A DNA stretch of 64,000 nt from DQWO01 sp964478545 (GTDB lineage Bacteria; Desulfobacterota; Anaeroferrophillalia; Anaeroferrophillales; Anaeroferrophillaceae): the NCBI GenBank assembly GCA_964478545.1, contig CAYZIS010000012.1:12882-76881 (forward strand), written 5' to 3'. Positions within the stretch are counted from its first letter, which is position 1, and each line of letters opens with the position of its first letter. The notes below the pieces were generated by a model, which searched no databases, was not told where the DNA came from, and worked only from the letters and a program-made list of their open reading frames with translations. Both the position numbers and the translations under genes were made by a program. Below are positions 1 to 8,470 of the stretch, in pieces.

Positions 1-495
1 TTTCGCAAGGAAGCTGGTTCGTATGGCAAGGATACCCGCGGTTTAATCCGCCAGCATCAGTTCAATAAGGTGGAGCTGGTGAAATTTGCCGCGCCGGAAC
101 ATTCCTATGACGAATTGGAAAAATTGCTGGTTAATGCCGAAAGCATTCTGCAAAAATTAAATATTCATTACCAAATAGTCAACTTATGTATCGGAGATTT
201 AGGCTTTTCAGCCAGCAAAACTTATGACATTGAAGTCTGGCTGCCCGGTCAGGGGGTTTTTCGGGAAATTTCCTCCTGCAGCAATTTTGAGGATTTTCAG
301 GCCCGGCGGGCTAATATCCGCTACCGGCCCAAAGAAGGGGGAAAACCACGTTTCGTCCACACCCTGAATGGTTCGGGTCTGGCGGCAGGCAGAACACTGG
401 TGGCCATCCTGGAAAACTATCAGCAGAAAGACGGCAGCGTTATCATTCCTGAAGCACTACGGCCATACATGGGCGGCATAGAGGTTATCAGGTAA
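1..495 (+). CDS. serS: Seryl-tRNA synthetase, C-terminal part (left end cut by window)
   Basis: The reading frame is open from base 1 and ends at TAA 493-495, giving the last ~164 residues. It charges tRNA-Ser with serine in the cytoplasm. The visible part is the class II catalytic core: the dimer/tRNA region around ETYD-like 'KTYDIEVWLPGQG', the 'REISSCSNFEDFQARR' motif 2/3 area, and the C-terminal 'NGSGLAAGRTLVAILENYQ' motif 3 with its ATP-binding Arg. All are typical of bacterial SerRS. The N-terminal coiled-coil arm lies outside the window. Two tRNA-Ser genes follow within 120 bp, so enzyme and substrates are probably co-transcribed; the first terminator-like hairpin comes after the second tRNA. 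Confidence 0.95.
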   Translation, partial: FRKEAGSYGKDTRGLIRQHQFNKVELVKFAAPEHSYDELEKLLVNAESILQKLNIHYQIVNLCIGDLGFSASKTYDIEVWLPGQGVFREISSCSNFEDFQARRANIRYRPKEGGKPRFVHTLNGSGLAAGRTLVAILENYQQKDGSVIIPEALRPYMGGIEVIR

Positions 496-505
496 GAAAA
501 TTTAC

Positions 506-591
506 GGAGGGATGGCCGAGTGGCTTAAGGCGGCGGTCTTGAAAACCGTTGAGCGAAAGCTCCGTGGGTTCAAATCCTACTCCCTCCGCCA
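506..591 (+). tRNA. tRNA-Ser (anticodon TGA)
   Basis: Acceptor stem GGAGGGA pairs with TCCCTCC, followed by discriminator G and an encoded CCA. The anticodon stem GCGGT/ACCGT closes the loop CTTGAAA, so the anticodon is TGA (reads UCA). A long variable arm is present, as expected for a class II tRNA-Ser, and the T-loop GGTTCAAATCC is canonical. It lies 10 bp behind serS. Confidence 0.96.
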
Positions 592-613
592 TTTAAGACA
601 TTATTATTTTCCT

Positions 614-708
<95 letters not shown>

Positions 709-720
709 TCAAATACTTAG

Positions 721-747
721 GCGACACTTTTAAAGTGTCGTCTTTCT
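721..747 (+). terminator. Rho-independent terminator after the serS/tRNA-Ser cluster
   Basis: Perfect inverted repeat GACACTTT/AAAGTGTC with a minimal loop, followed by a T-rich tail (TCTTTCTTTTTTT). It sits 15 bp downstream of the second tRNA-Ser. Confidence 0.8.
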
Positions 748-753
748 TTTTTT

Positions 754-806
754 GGGGTCAGGTCTTGAAAAATCAGAATTTTTGGGATCAGGTCTTGAAA
801 AATCAG
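754..806 (+). repeat. Two direct copies of a ~22-bp GGTCAGGTCTTGAAAAATCA-type repeat
   Basis: Near-identical copies at 754-776 and 784-806 differ only by GGGGTCA versus GGGATCA at the 5' end. Inverted copies lie at 863-885 and 1942-1964 (as TGATATTTCAAGACCTGA). From memory this type of motif often flanks REP-associated tyrosine transposases (RAYT, Y1 family) in environmental Proteobacteria. No transposase gene is present here, so the element would be non-autonomous or decayed. Confidence 0.75.
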
Positions 807-825
807 TTTTCCTGTATTAACCTTA

Positions 826-969
826 TTATATTATGGCACGCCCCCTACAAAGGAGAAATACATGATATTTCAAGACCTGATCCCATTTTTCCCTTTGCAT
901 ATTTGGTGAGTCGGCCTGCCATGCCATCCAGGCTACTGCAATGTTTTCCAATGTCAATTCATTTTTCAT
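826..969 (-). pseudogene. 5' end of an unidentified gene, cut by the 22-bp repeat
   Basis: A 47-codon frame starts at ATG 969 with the ribosome site AAGGAG just upstream, 16 bp behind the SDR stop codon on the same strand. So it was the next gene of the SDR operon. The first ~30 residues look like a natural start (MKNELTLENIAVAWMAW...). The rest (WDQVLKYH...) is encoded by the inserted repeat at 863-885, and the frame stops soon after. The original gene is therefore truncated by the repeat. The product cannot be named. Confidence 0.5.
863..885 (-). repeat. Inverted copy of the 22-bp repeat (copy 3)
   Basis: TGATATTTCAAGACCTGATC followed by CCA is the reverse complement of the copies at 754-806. 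It forms the junction at which the gene starting at 969 is broken. Confidence 0.75.
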
Positions 970-984
970 CGTTAAGCTCCTTTG

Positions 985-1458
985 CTACAATCCATGCCCA
1001 CCATCAATATAAAGATCAACACCGGTCAGAAACGGCGGGCAGGTAGCCAGATAAATGGCGGTGGACTTCAATTCCTCAAGGTCGCCCAGGCGCCGCATGG
1101 GCATGGTGTTTTTGATAACTTTCAGGCCGGTTCCCGAGGTAAAAAAACCACGATTCATATCGGTTAAAAAATATCCGGGACACAAGGCATTTACCTGGAT
1201 ATTGTCGCGCATAAATTCCAGGGCCATGGTCCTGGTCAGATGCACCACCGCCGCTTTGCTGCTGCAGTATCCAGACATGTTGTTGATGGCTCTCTTGGCA
1301 GCCAGAGAAACAATGTTGATGATTCTGCCGCTTTTTTTCTTGATCATCTCCCTGGCCACCGCCCGGAAAACAATAAAAGTGCCGCGAAGATTGACCCCCA
1401 TTACCCGATCGAATTCCTCGATGTTAGAATAAAATTCAACGACCGTTGGCAGAATATC
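985..1458 (-). pseudogene. Short-chain dehydrogenase/reductase, 3' two-thirds only
   Basis: The frame keeps the second half of an SDR (3-oxoacyl-ACP reductase-like). It has the 'VMGVNLRGTF' helix, 'GRIINIVSLA', the catalytic YxxxK in 'SGYCSSKAAV', the 'VNALCPGYFLTDM' loop and the C-terminal 'YIDGGHGL'. The N-terminal Rossmann nucleotide motif (TGxxxGxG) is missing. SDR-like sequence can be followed upstream of the first ATG (1401) to about base 1458 (DILPTVVEFYSN...), where it runs into a PstB-like fragment on the opposite strand. Without the cofactor site it cannot be a working oxidoreductase; treat it as a pseudogene left by a rearrangement. Confidence 0.8.
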
Positions 1459-1944
1459 AGTGACCCTGAGATTTCCCTGCCGTGGCTGCGGCGCCGGGTG
1501 GGCATGGTTTTCCAGTCCCCGAACCCATTGCCAATGAGCATTTATAAAAATATGGCTTTCCCGCTGAAAATTGCCGGAATCAAGGATAAAGAAAGGGTGG
1601 ATGAAAGGATTGAAAAAGCATTGCAGCAGGCTTTTTTATGGGACGAGGTTTGTAACCGACTGGATCACGATGCCAGGAACCTATCCGGCGGACAGCAGCA
1701 GCGGCTGTGCATAGCCAGGGCTTTGATTCTGGAACCGGAAATTCTCTTGCTCGATGAACCCACGTCGTCCCTGGATGCCGAGGCCAGCAAAGTCATTGAA
1801 GAATTGCTAAGCAGATTAAAAGAGACCTGTACCCTGTTGGTCGTTTCCCATTACCAGGAACAGGTCCAGCGCATCGCCGACCGGATTCTCATGCTGGAAA
1901 ATGGGCGACTGAAAGACGTGGTAACCGAAAGAGTAGAAAACTGA
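1440..1944 (+). pseudogene. PstB-like phosphate ABC transporter ATPase, 3' part only
   Basis: Recognisable ABC ATPase sequence starts near base 1455 with 'ISDPEISLPWLRRRVGMVFQSPNP' (Q-loop region, as in PstB). It continues with the signature 'LSGGQQQR', Walker B 'ILLLDEPTSSLD' and the H-loop 'VVSHY', ending at 1944. The first ~80 residues, including Walker A, are absent, so it cannot hydrolyse ATP. The frame stays open upstream to 1240 only because it is antisense to the SDR fragment. The stop codon is embedded in the inverted 22-bp repeat at 1942-1964. Confidence 0.8.
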
Positions 1945-1964
1945 TATTTCAAGACCTGACCCCA
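1942..1964 (-). repeat. Inverted copy of the 22-bp repeat (copy 4)
   Basis: TGATATTTCAAGACCTGACC followed by CCA. It is inverted relative to copies 1 and 2 and closes the 1.2-kb block of gene fragments. Confidence 0.75.
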
Positions 1965-2346
1965 CTCCGCATGCGACAACACCAAAAGAGCTGAAATCAG
2001 CACCGAATAACAGGGGACAAGAACCTAGCCGGACACCACTGACTCAGTGTAGGTGAAAATATTTAAAGAAATAAATAAAAACGCCGATATCTCACGAAGG
2101 TATTTAACATCTCGCCCTACCTTCGGTAGCGGAGCAGTTCAAGAATCTGTGTTATTTTTAAGTTTGCTTAAATTCACCGGTAGAATTAGTTAAATTGGAC
2201 AAAAAGCTGAATCTCATTAACCTTCTTGGGTATTTCACCAGCGTGACATCGTGTTGTAAAATTGCCGCTATCTTGTAATTTATAACCAGAATTAAACACA
2301 TAAAATTTAAGACAAACTAACCATAAAGCATAAGGAGATGGAGAAG
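1965..2346. other. Intergenic region without a supported gene
   Basis: About 380 bp of AT-rich sequence. No reading frame with a ribosome site is visible. A short stretch at about 1989-2045 (GCTGAAATCAGC ... CCGGACAC) resembles the sequence at about 44385-44440 downstream of a dispersed repeat. The last bases carry the ribosome site of the next gene (AAGGAG at 2332-2337). Confidence 0.5.
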
Positions 2347-3564
2347 ATGAAAAATTTTACCTTGAAATCAACAATGGTTATCCTGCTTTTTATCGTTACT
2401 ATTTACACCTTACCTTCAACTATCTATGCGCTACCTCCAGGCTTCAGTCAATCAACTTTGGTTTCTGGCCTTTCTAACCCGCAGGATATTACCTTTTTCT
2501 ATCCCGGGGGTGGTTATGGCCTTAATTTATTCGTTACTGAATATGATTCCGATAAAGTAACTAAAATCACACCAGCAGGCGCACAAAAAACTTTTGCCAG
2601 CAATATTGATTATGCAGTAGCCATACTCTTCGGTAGTGGAGAGTATGGAAATTTTTTATATGCGAGTGAATCATACAGTAGTGATGGCAACATTGTAAGG
2701 ATTTACCCAGATGGCCACAAGGAAAATTTTGCCGGTGGCATTGATTCTCCCCTGGACATGGTATGGGGAACCGGTGGCGCCTTCGGGCAGGATTTGTACG
2801 TTGCTTCAGCTAACGCCAATAAAATTGTAAAAGTTACTCCTACCGGTCAGGTTATTGATTTTGTCACAAACCTGGACCGTCCTTCAGTACTAGCGTTTAG
2901 TCCGGGAGGTGCTTTTGGTGACTACCTTTATGTCACTAATACGGATGATGGACAAATTGTCAGGATAGCACCGGACAAGAGCACCTCAGTATTTATATCA
3001 GGGCTTACACGTCCTATCGGATTGGCATTTGGCCATAACACACCTTTTGGAGAGTTTTTGTATGTTTCAGAAAAAACAACAGGGAAAATTCTACAAATTT
3101 CACCTACCGGTAGTATATCAAAATTTGCTGATGGCTTTCAGGAACCGGTAGAAATTCATTTCAGCCATGGCGGCTTGTATGGTAATGACATGCTGATTGC
3201 GGAAAGTGATGCAGGTCGGATCGCAAGGATCACATCAATTGGTGCTCCGCTCGTAGATATCTCTCCGCTTGCCGGCGATGTGGGTTTAAGTCCTTTCACT
3301 TTTTCCTTTACCATCAATGATCCCCAAGGAATTTCAACCTTATCAGATTTCAAGTTTATTTTTAATGGAGAGGACGTCACAATATCGGTTGTTGAGGCAC
3401 TCGTTGCTTCCATTACACATACGGACGAAAATAGCATTACCGTCAGCATTCCAGGAATCAAGCTACCACTGGGTATCTATAGCATTGAGATCCGTCTGAC
3501 AGATACTGATGGTCATCAGGGCTATGCCAAGGTTACTTACTCAATTCGGTTACCAAAGAAATAA
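2347..3564 (+). CDS. Secreted beta-propeller (NHL/SMP-30-like) protein
   Basis: A 405-aa exported protein. The N-terminus is a signal peptide (KSTMVILLFIVTIYTLPSTIYA). About six repeats of 'GLxxPxxIxF...GGxYGxxLYVxxxxxxKIxxIxPxG' spanning residues ~35-300 form a six-bladed beta-propeller. A C-terminal beta-sandwich of ~100 residues (Ig/cadherin-like) follows. Such proteins act in the periplasm or outside the cell, but the ligand is not evident. Start choice: the ATG at 2338 lies directly against AAGGAG (2332-2337), leaving no spacer, whereas the ATG at 2347 has a 9-base spacer and opens a proper signal peptide. The gene stands alone and is followed by its own terminator. Confidence 0.8.
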   Translation: MKNFTLKSTMVILLFIVTIYTLPSTIYALPPGFSQSTLVSGLSNPQDITFFYPGGGYGLNLFVTEYDSDKVTKITPAGAQKTFASNIDYAVAILFGSGEYGNFLYASESYSSDGNIVRIYPDGHKENFAGGIDSPLDMVWGTGGAFGQDLYVASANANKIVKVTPTGQVIDFVTNLDRPSVLAFSPGGAFGDYLYVTNTDDGQIVRIAPDKSTSVFISGLTRPIGLAFGHNTPFGEFLYVSEKTTGKILQISPTGSISKFADGFQEPVEIHFSHGGLYGNDMLIAESDAGRIARITSIGAPLVDISPLAGDVGLSPFTFSFTINDPQGISTLSDFKFIFNGEDVTISVVEALVASITHTDENSITVSIPGIKLPLGIYSIEIRLTDTDGHQGYAKVTYSIRLPKK

Positions 3565-3617
3565 CATTCATCTCTTACCATTCTTACCATTGGAAGATGT
3601 TTTCACATTCTTTTGGG

Positions 3618-3653
3618 CAGGAGGCCATATAGATTATATGGCCTCCTGTTTAT
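3618..3653 (+). terminator. Terminator hairpin after the beta-propeller gene
   Basis: A perfect 13-bp inverted repeat, CAGGAGGCCATAT (3618-3630) and ATATGGCCTCCTG (3636-3648), with loop AGATT. It is followed by only a short T run, so termination may be partial. Confidence 0.7.
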
Positions 3654-3672
3654 GTGAGCATTGTATTGAATC

Positions 3673-4250
3673 ATGAGGATGATTTTCCCCCAGAATGCCT
3701 CTTATTTTCTGAGACATAGAGCGGACCTTCTTTCACTGGCTGAGTTTCTTTATAAAAATGGCATGAAACTCAACATCCAACCGGACTGGGCCTTTATAGA
3801 AGCCATTAATCAATTTAAAAATAGATCTATGAAACTTCAAACCAACGGGAAAAACATGCTGCAATATCTCGTGGAAAATCTGGGGTATGAAGTCAACCAT
3901 CATGCCCATGAACATAGGTACAATTATGCTGATGTGTTATATATGATGGTTTCGTAAAAAGTCCTGCACCGAGATTTTAGCCACAATATAGAGTGGTGTA
4001 AGCATTGAGTGAACGCCATATATTATGGTCATTTTCTTAACTTTTGACTTTTCACGAGTGTATCATATATGATTTTAGGTTTAGGCGTAGATTCAGGTAT
4101 TATCATTGGAGGTCTGGCAGTAGATCCACCCGAAGAAAGCAAATATGACCATTTCACTCAGCCTATTTCGGCCGAACATTTTGACTTTACGTAGCAGGCA
4201 CAATGGTTATGAGGTGGTGACTGCAGGTCATATCAACAGTAGAACGGCCC
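3673..4250 (+). pseudogene. Decayed polysaccharide-deacetylase-like gene
   Basis: Two pieces in different frames look like one gene. The first (3673-3957, 94 codons) reads '...LLSLAEFLYKNGMKLNIQPDWAFIEAI...GYEVNHHAHEHRYNYADVLYMM', a layout I associate with large deacetylase-like hypothetical proteins. It lacks an N-terminus and stops early. The second (from ATG 4069 to TAG 4194) reads 'GVDSGIIIGGLAVDPPEESKYDHF'. Sequence after that TAG still looks protein-like (QAQWL-stop-GGDCRSY) but carries further stops. No ribosome site is seen for either piece. A family assignment by search would be needed to be sure; decay is the simpler reading. Confidence 0.45.
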
Positions 4251-4257
4251 CATTCAT

Positions 4258-4965
4258 TCACTCAACGCCAAAAAATTCCTGTACCCCTTGCAGATCATTA
4301 TTAATCAAATCATCAACCTGTAGACCTAATTCCTGGTAATATTTCTGCAGCTCATGGTCATCCCCCACTTCAAGATAGAAATGGGCATCCGAGCCAACAA
4401 TCAAGGGGTGATGAAACTCCCGGCATAGGCGGATCATGGTTTGCAGCCGTTCCAAATAGCCGTCATCAAGGTGCTCAGGATAGCGGAAATGGGAGGCATT
4501 GATCTCCAACAGCACCCGGTGACGGATGGCTTCCATGGTAACTGCGGCGATATCGACCACCGCCGCCGAAGAGCATGGATGGATAATGATTTTAACCAGG
4601 CCACTTTTAATGGCATTGATCATCGCCCTGGTATTGGCCTCTATCGTATTTATTGGCGGCCGGTGCAGTCCGGCAGCCGGCACATCCAACAGCTCAATGA
4701 CCTCATTTGGCAAATCAAGTTCCCCTTCTTCACTCATAATGTTCATCTCAGCACCGAAAAGCAACCGGACACCAAGAAGTTCCTTTGGCAACCGTTTTCC
4801 CTGACGAAAATAGCTTTCCACCGCCCCTTCCGGCATTCCGGGACCATGGTCGGTAATGCCGATCATCAACATATCGCGACTCTGGGCCTCATAGGCAATT
4901 TCATACAGGGAGCTGAAGGCTTCGTTGCTCCGCAGGGTGTGGATGTGAAGATCAATGGATAACAT
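4258..4965 (-). CDS. PHP-domain phosphoesterase (YcdX-like)
   Basis: A 235-aa PHP-fold metal-dependent phosphatase. Metal ligands are visible in order: 'DLHIHT' near the N-terminus (HxH), 'ITDHGP' at ~40, a Glu in 'FGAEMNI', 'AGLHRP', 'IHPC' and 'GSDAHFY' near the C-terminus. The pattern matches the trinuclear-zinc YcdX group rather than DNA polymerase X or histidinol phosphatase HisK. The substrate is unknown. The ribosome site AGGGGA lies upstream of ATG 4965. It is divergent from the helicase gene at 5148 and shares a ~180-bp intergenic region with it. Confidence 0.85.
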   Translation of the reverse strand: MLSIDLHIHTLRSNEAFSSLYEIAYEAQSRDMLMIGITDHGPGMPEGAVESYFRQGKRLPKELLGVRLLFGAEMNIMSEEGELDLPNEVIELLDVPAAGLHRPPINTIEANTRAMINAIKSGLVKIIIHPCSSAAVVDIAAVTMEAIRHRVLLEINASHFRYPEHLDDGYLERLQTMIRLCREFHHPLIVGSDAHFYLEVGDDHELQKYYQELGLQVDDLINNDLQGVQEFFGVE

Positions 4966-5147
4966 CTAAAATCCCCTCTGACTTAGACGGTCATTAAAAG
5001 CAGCCGATATCAGGTGCTAATTTTTTTATCTCTATCCACCAACCATACCCGTCAGACATAATTCCGTCAACCCCGCACCGCCATAAAGATTGTGAAATAA
5101 ACACAGATATGCTAGGCAACAACAAAAGGAGAATCAGTCTGACGCCG

Positions 5148-7496
5148 ATGGAAACTATCCAGATAAAAATAGAACGAATCACGTACGCTAACCAGGAAAC
5201 CGGTTATGTGGTCCTGCGCGGCATCCTGAAAAACCGTCAGGTTACCGCTGTCGGCATTATTCCGGAAGTTGTCACTGGTGCCAACCTGACCGGAACCGAG
5301 TACCAGTTCCAGGGCGACTGGCAACGAAGCAAATACGGTTACCAGTTCGTTTTTGACCAGGCCACGTTGCTCACCAATCGCCTTTATTATTTTCTTGCCA
5401 AGGTAGTGAAAGGCCTGGGGGAAAAAACATCACGGCGGCTGATCGACCATTATGGAGAAAGCCAACTGATTGAGATTATTGAGAAGACACCGGAAAGACT
5501 GCTGGAATTCAAGGGCATAAAGGAAAAAAAACTGGCAAAGATAAAAACTTCCTGGGAAAAACAAAGGGATATCCGGGAACTGGCCACCTACCTGCTACCC
5601 TATGGCATCACCCCCAACCTGATCGTCAGGATTTACAACCATTTTGAGCGTGATGCGGTCAAAAAGATCCAGGAAAACCCCTACCTGCTGACTGAAATCA
5701 GGGGAATCGGCTTTAAAACCGCCGACGATATTGCCTCACGGCTGGGCATTCCTTTTGATTCAACCTTCAGAATTCAGGCAGCTATCATTCACCTGCTCAT
5801 GGAGGCCAGTGAAAACGATGGACACACCTACCTGCCAGCCGCTGAACTACGGAATAAGGTGATAGAACTCTTGAATGTAGAAGGACAGCCACAGCTTCAT
5901 TCCCCGACAATTCAAGTAGTCTTTGACCAGATGTGTACGGCGGAACAACTGCTGCTAACCGGTGGACGCCCCAATAATTCGATTATCAATTTTGCTGATC
6001 AGCTGCAATCAGAACCGCAGCTGGAGCTGAAAGCCTGTCTGCCGGCCTATAAGTTCATGGAAAACCGGTTGCTGTCCATTTTTCAAGAAAAATCAGAAGA
6101 AAAGTTTTCCCTGCTGGCTCCGCAATCCCGGGTTGAATCATTTATCAGCCGATCTGAAAAAAATCTGGAAATCACTTTTTCAGCCCAGCAACGGGAAATC
6201 CTTGAACGAATCGGCACCGGTCGCCGTCACCTGTACGCTCTTTCCGGCTATGCCGGCACCGGAAAATCCACCATTTCCAAGGCCATTCTGGAACTTCTGG
6301 CTGAGCTTTTCTGCCAGCGGGAAGAAATGGTCTGCTGCGCTTTCACCGGCATGGCCTCGTCCAGGATCAGGAAACTGACCGGATTCCCGGCCTTTACCAT
6401 CCACACCCTGTTGAAATACAAGGGCGAGAACAACTTTGAATATAATGCCAACAACCCCCTGCCCTACAAGGTCGTCCTCCTTGATGAAGCCGGCATGGTC
6501 AATCTCCAGCTTTTTTACCGCCTGGGGCTGGCAATAGGTGAGGAAACCCTGTTAATTCTGGTTGGTGATCCGGCCCAGCTACCACCCATCGGCGCCGGCA
6601 ATGTTTTCGGCGACCTGCTGACCAAGCCATTCCTCAATCATGTTTCGTTGACCCAGATTTACCGCCAGGATGCCGAAAGCGTGCTGGTTTATTTTGCCAA
6701 CATCATCCGCACCGGTAAAATGCCACCGGACTATGAGGGCGAAAACTACCGCGATTTTTCTTTTATCAGCCAGGATATCCCCAACTACTTCGCGTTACGA
6801 AAAAGCCTGTCAGACCAGGAAATGAAACAGGTTCGGGAAGATAATAATGAAAAGATTCAGCAGCAGATTCTTGAGCTGGCCCGCCGGGCCCACCGTAAGT
6901 TGGAACATCCCGCCTGGGATTTCCAGGCCCTGACCCCATTAAGAAAAGGGTTGTTGGGAACCGAAGCCCTCAATATCGCCCTGCAGGATATTTTCAACCG
7001 CCAGGGCAAAAATCCTGTCTCTCGCTATGGGACAGTATTCCGTGAAGGAGACAAGGTCGTGCACCTGCAGAACAAGGATATGGATACTGCGCCCTACTCC
7101 CCCAGCCTGTTTAAACAGCCGCATATCACCTTCACCACCAAGCGTATTTTCAATGGTAACGTGGGCATCATCAGAAAAATTGATCACGACAACGAGGTTT
7201 TTTATGTTCTTTATCCTGATTACAGCGTTGTGCGCTATAATTTCGACCATATCCGTGACATCATTGACATCGCCTACTGTCTGACGGTGCATAAATCCCA
7301 GGGAAGCCAATATAAATATGTGGCCATCCCCCTGAGCAACAGCCATTTTATCATGCTTAACAACCGCTGGTTCTATACTGCCATTACCCGAGCTGAGAAA
7401 AAAGTCTACCTTATCGGCCAGAAATACGCCTTCAAGCGGGCCTGCACCAATATTGAAGCCGCCGAACGATACACGTTTATGGGCATTCCCGATTGA
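5148..7496 (+). CDS. recD2: RecD2-type ATP-dependent DNA helicase
   Basis: A 782-aa SF1B 5'-3' helicase of the RecD2/TraA family, the stand-alone form found in bacteria without RecBC partners. In order: an N-terminal OB-like part ('IERITYANQETGYVVLRG'), tandem helix-hairpin-helix elements ('VKGLGEKTSRRLIDHYGE', 'EFKGIKEKKLAKI', 'IRGIGFKTADDIA'), Walker A 'SGYAGTGKS' (~365), Walker B 'LLDEAGM' (~443), motif III 'LVGDPAQLPPIG' and motif V 'LTVHKSQGSQY' (~714). Start: ATG 5148 gives the family N-terminus (METIQIKIERI); an in-frame ATG at 5109 exists but has no ribosome site. AAAGGAG at 5125-5131 is 16 bases from 5148, rather far. Role: DNA repair. Confidence 0.9.
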   Translation: METIQIKIERITYANQETGYVVLRGILKNRQVTAVGIIPEVVTGANLTGTEYQFQGDWQRSKYGYQFVFDQATLLTNRLYYFLAKVVKGLGEKTSRRLIDHYGESQLIEIIEKTPERLLEFKGIKEKKLAKIKTSWEKQRDIRELATYLLPYGITPNLIVRIYNHFERDAVKKIQENPYLLTEIRGIGFKTADDIASRLGIPFDSTFRIQAAIIHLLMEASENDGHTYLPAAELRNKVIELLNVEGQPQLHSPTIQVVFDQMCTAEQLLLTGGRPNNSIINFADQLQSEPQLELKACLPAYKFMENRLLSIFQEKSEEKFSLLAPQSRVESFISRSEKNLEITFSAQQREILERIGTGRRHLYALSGYAGTGKSTISKAILELLAELFCQREEMVCCAFTGMASSRIRKLTGFPAFTIHTLLKYKGENNFEYNANNPLPYKVVLLDEAGMVNLQLFYRLGLAIGEETLLILVGDPAQLPPIGAGNVFGDLLTKPFLNHVSLTQIYRQDAESVLVYFANIIRTGKMPPDYEGENYRDFSFISQDIPNYFALRKSLSDQEMKQVREDNNEKIQQQILELARRAHRKLEHPAWDFQALTPLRKGLLGTEALNIALQDIFNRQGKNPVSRYGTVFREGDKVVHLQNKDMDTAPYSPSLFKQPHITFTTKRIFNGNVGIIRKIDHDNEVFYVLYPDYSVVRYNFDHIRDIIDIAYCLTVHKSQGSQYKYVAIPLSNSHFIMLNNRWFYTAITRAEKKVYLIGQKYAFKRACTNIEAAERYTFMGIPD

Positions 7497-7607
7497 TCTT
7501 TTCACCCATAATCCTGATTTTATCCCTTGCCATTTGGCTGAAATAATGATAGTGAGGTCATCCTTTTAACCAAAGACAATACAAACTGACAGCAACGGTA
7601 TATGCCC

Positions 7608-8195
7608 ATGAAATTATTCAATGATTCCTTGCGCCTCGGCTTTATTCTCCTATGTTGTACCGCCATCATTGGCTTGGTTTCCTGCAATAAAAAAGAAGCC
7701 AAAAGCCCGATTCCGGAGCAGAAAACCGCTGCGGCAACCACGCCATCATCACCATGTCCAGCGGGCGGAGACAAGGACGGTCAGCATCTTGGCAGCTTGG
7801 CTACCCAGACTAATCCGCACGGTGGCGAAAAAACCTCCCACGCCGTGGTGGTACCGGAAATGGTGGAAAAAACCTGGAAGAGCGTCACCTTTAAGATTAC
7901 CGATAAACAGAAGAAAACCAACGAGCTGGCAACCATCAATGTTGGTGAAACCTATGAAATTCCCAACTCGAAACTCAGTATCAGAATGCTGCACTTTTTG
8001 CCGGATTTTGCGATGAATTCATTTGGGATAACTTCAAAATCGAATGAACCTGACAACCCGGCGGCAAATTTTGAAGTCACCGAGGATGGCAAAAAGATTT
8101 TTAGTGGCTGGATCTTCAGCAAATTTCCTGACGTGCATACGTTCAACCACGAACGTTATAAATTCAATCTGGACGGATGGCAGCAGAAGCAATAA
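7608..8195 (+). CDS. DUF2155 lipoprotein
   Basis: A ~195-aa predicted lipoprotein. The signal peptide ends in the lipobox 'LVSC', a Lys/Pro/Thr-rich linker follows, and the C-terminal ~110 residues match DUF2155: 'WKSVTFKITDKQ...INVGETYEIPNSKLSIRMLHFLPDF...TSKSNEPDNPA...GWIFSKFPDVHTFNHERYKFNL'. DUF2155 proteins are exported and of unknown function, and this lipid-anchored form is common in deltaproteobacteria as far as I recall. ATG 7602 and ATG 7608 are both possible; 7608 (MKLFND) gives a more typical signal peptide. No clear ribosome site. It lies immediately upstream of the tRNA-Arg that serves as an island attachment site. Confidence 0.85.
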   Translation: MKLFNDSLRLGFILLCCTAIIGLVSCNKKEAKSPIPEQKTAAATTPSSPCPAGGDKDGQHLGSLATQTNPHGGEKTSHAVVVPEMVEKTWKSVTFKITDKQKKTNELATINVGETYEIPNSKLSIRMLHFLPDFAMNSFGITSKSNEPDNPAANFEVTEDGKKIFSGWIFSKFPDVHTFNHERYKFNLDGWQQKQ

Positions 8196-8222
8196 CCATT
8201 TTTCAAGACAATCAGCAGTTAC

Positions 8223-8299
8223 GCGCCCATAGCTCAGCTGGATAGAGTGTCTGACTACGGATCAGAAGGCCGGAGGTTCGAATCCTCTTGGGCGCACCA
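8223..8299 (+). tRNA. tRNA-Arg (anticodon ACG), attachment site of an integrative element
   Basis: Acceptor stem GCGCCCA pairs with TGGGCGC; discriminator A and CCA are encoded. The anticodon stem TCTGA/TCAGA closes the loop CTACGGA, giving anticodon ACG. Its 3' half from the anticodon loop onward (8254) is repeated at 16897, so the present 3' end was contributed by the integrated element. Confidence 0.97.
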
Positions 8300-8317
8300 A
8301 TAAAAACAAGCACTTAC
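8254..8317 (+). repeat. attL: direct repeat of tRNA-Arg 3' end (left end of integrative element)
   Basis: A 64-bp stretch from the tRNA anticodon loop through CCA into the terminator stem. It is identical to 16897-16960 except one base (A at 8306 versus T at 16949). The uninterrupted identity is 52 bp. Confidence 0.95.
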
Positions 8318-8345
8318 ACGGAATATCCGGTAAGTGCTTTTTTGT
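8308..8345 (+). terminator. tRNA-Arg terminator within attL
   Basis: Inverted repeat AAGCACTTAC (8308-8317) and GTAAGTGCTT (8330-8339) followed by a T run. Its left arm belongs to the att repeat and its right arm to the element, so integration rebuilds a working terminator. Confidence 0.85.
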
Positions 8346-8354
8346 TTTTCTTTT

Positions 8355-8380
8355 CGGGATACCCACCGGGATACCCAAAT
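8355..8380 (+). repeat. Left copy of a 26-bp double CGGGATACCCA motif (candidate integrase arm site)
   Basis: Two tandem CGGGATACCCA units spaced 12 bp apart, followed by AAT. The same 26 bp, identical and in the same orientation, occurs at 16755-16780 near the other end of the element. Location just inside each att site suggests arm-type sites for the integrase or excisionase; this is inference. Confidence 0.6.
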
Positions 8381-8470
8381 GTTTCATTTCGGCGGATTCT
8401 TTGGGCGAATCTTATACACGTCAAATAGCGAAACCTCGAAGGGAGAATAATGGTAATTTCATCTTGCCGG

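Noticed and set aside
735..1046. 103-codon frame on the plus strand
   Set aside because: Its sequence is made of the 22-bp repeats and the antisense of the SDR fragment; no ribosome site.
1240..1437. 5' part of the frame leading into the PstB-like fragment
   Set aside because: It is the antisense of SDR coding sequence and matches no ABC ATPase, so the real fragment begins near 1440-1455.
6939..7505. 188-codon frame antisense to recD2
   Set aside because: Shadow of a strong, motif-complete gene on the plus strand.
8355..8380. Possible CRISPR-like repeat
   Set aside because: Only two short units per site, no spacers of regular length and no cas genes; better explained as integrase arm sites.
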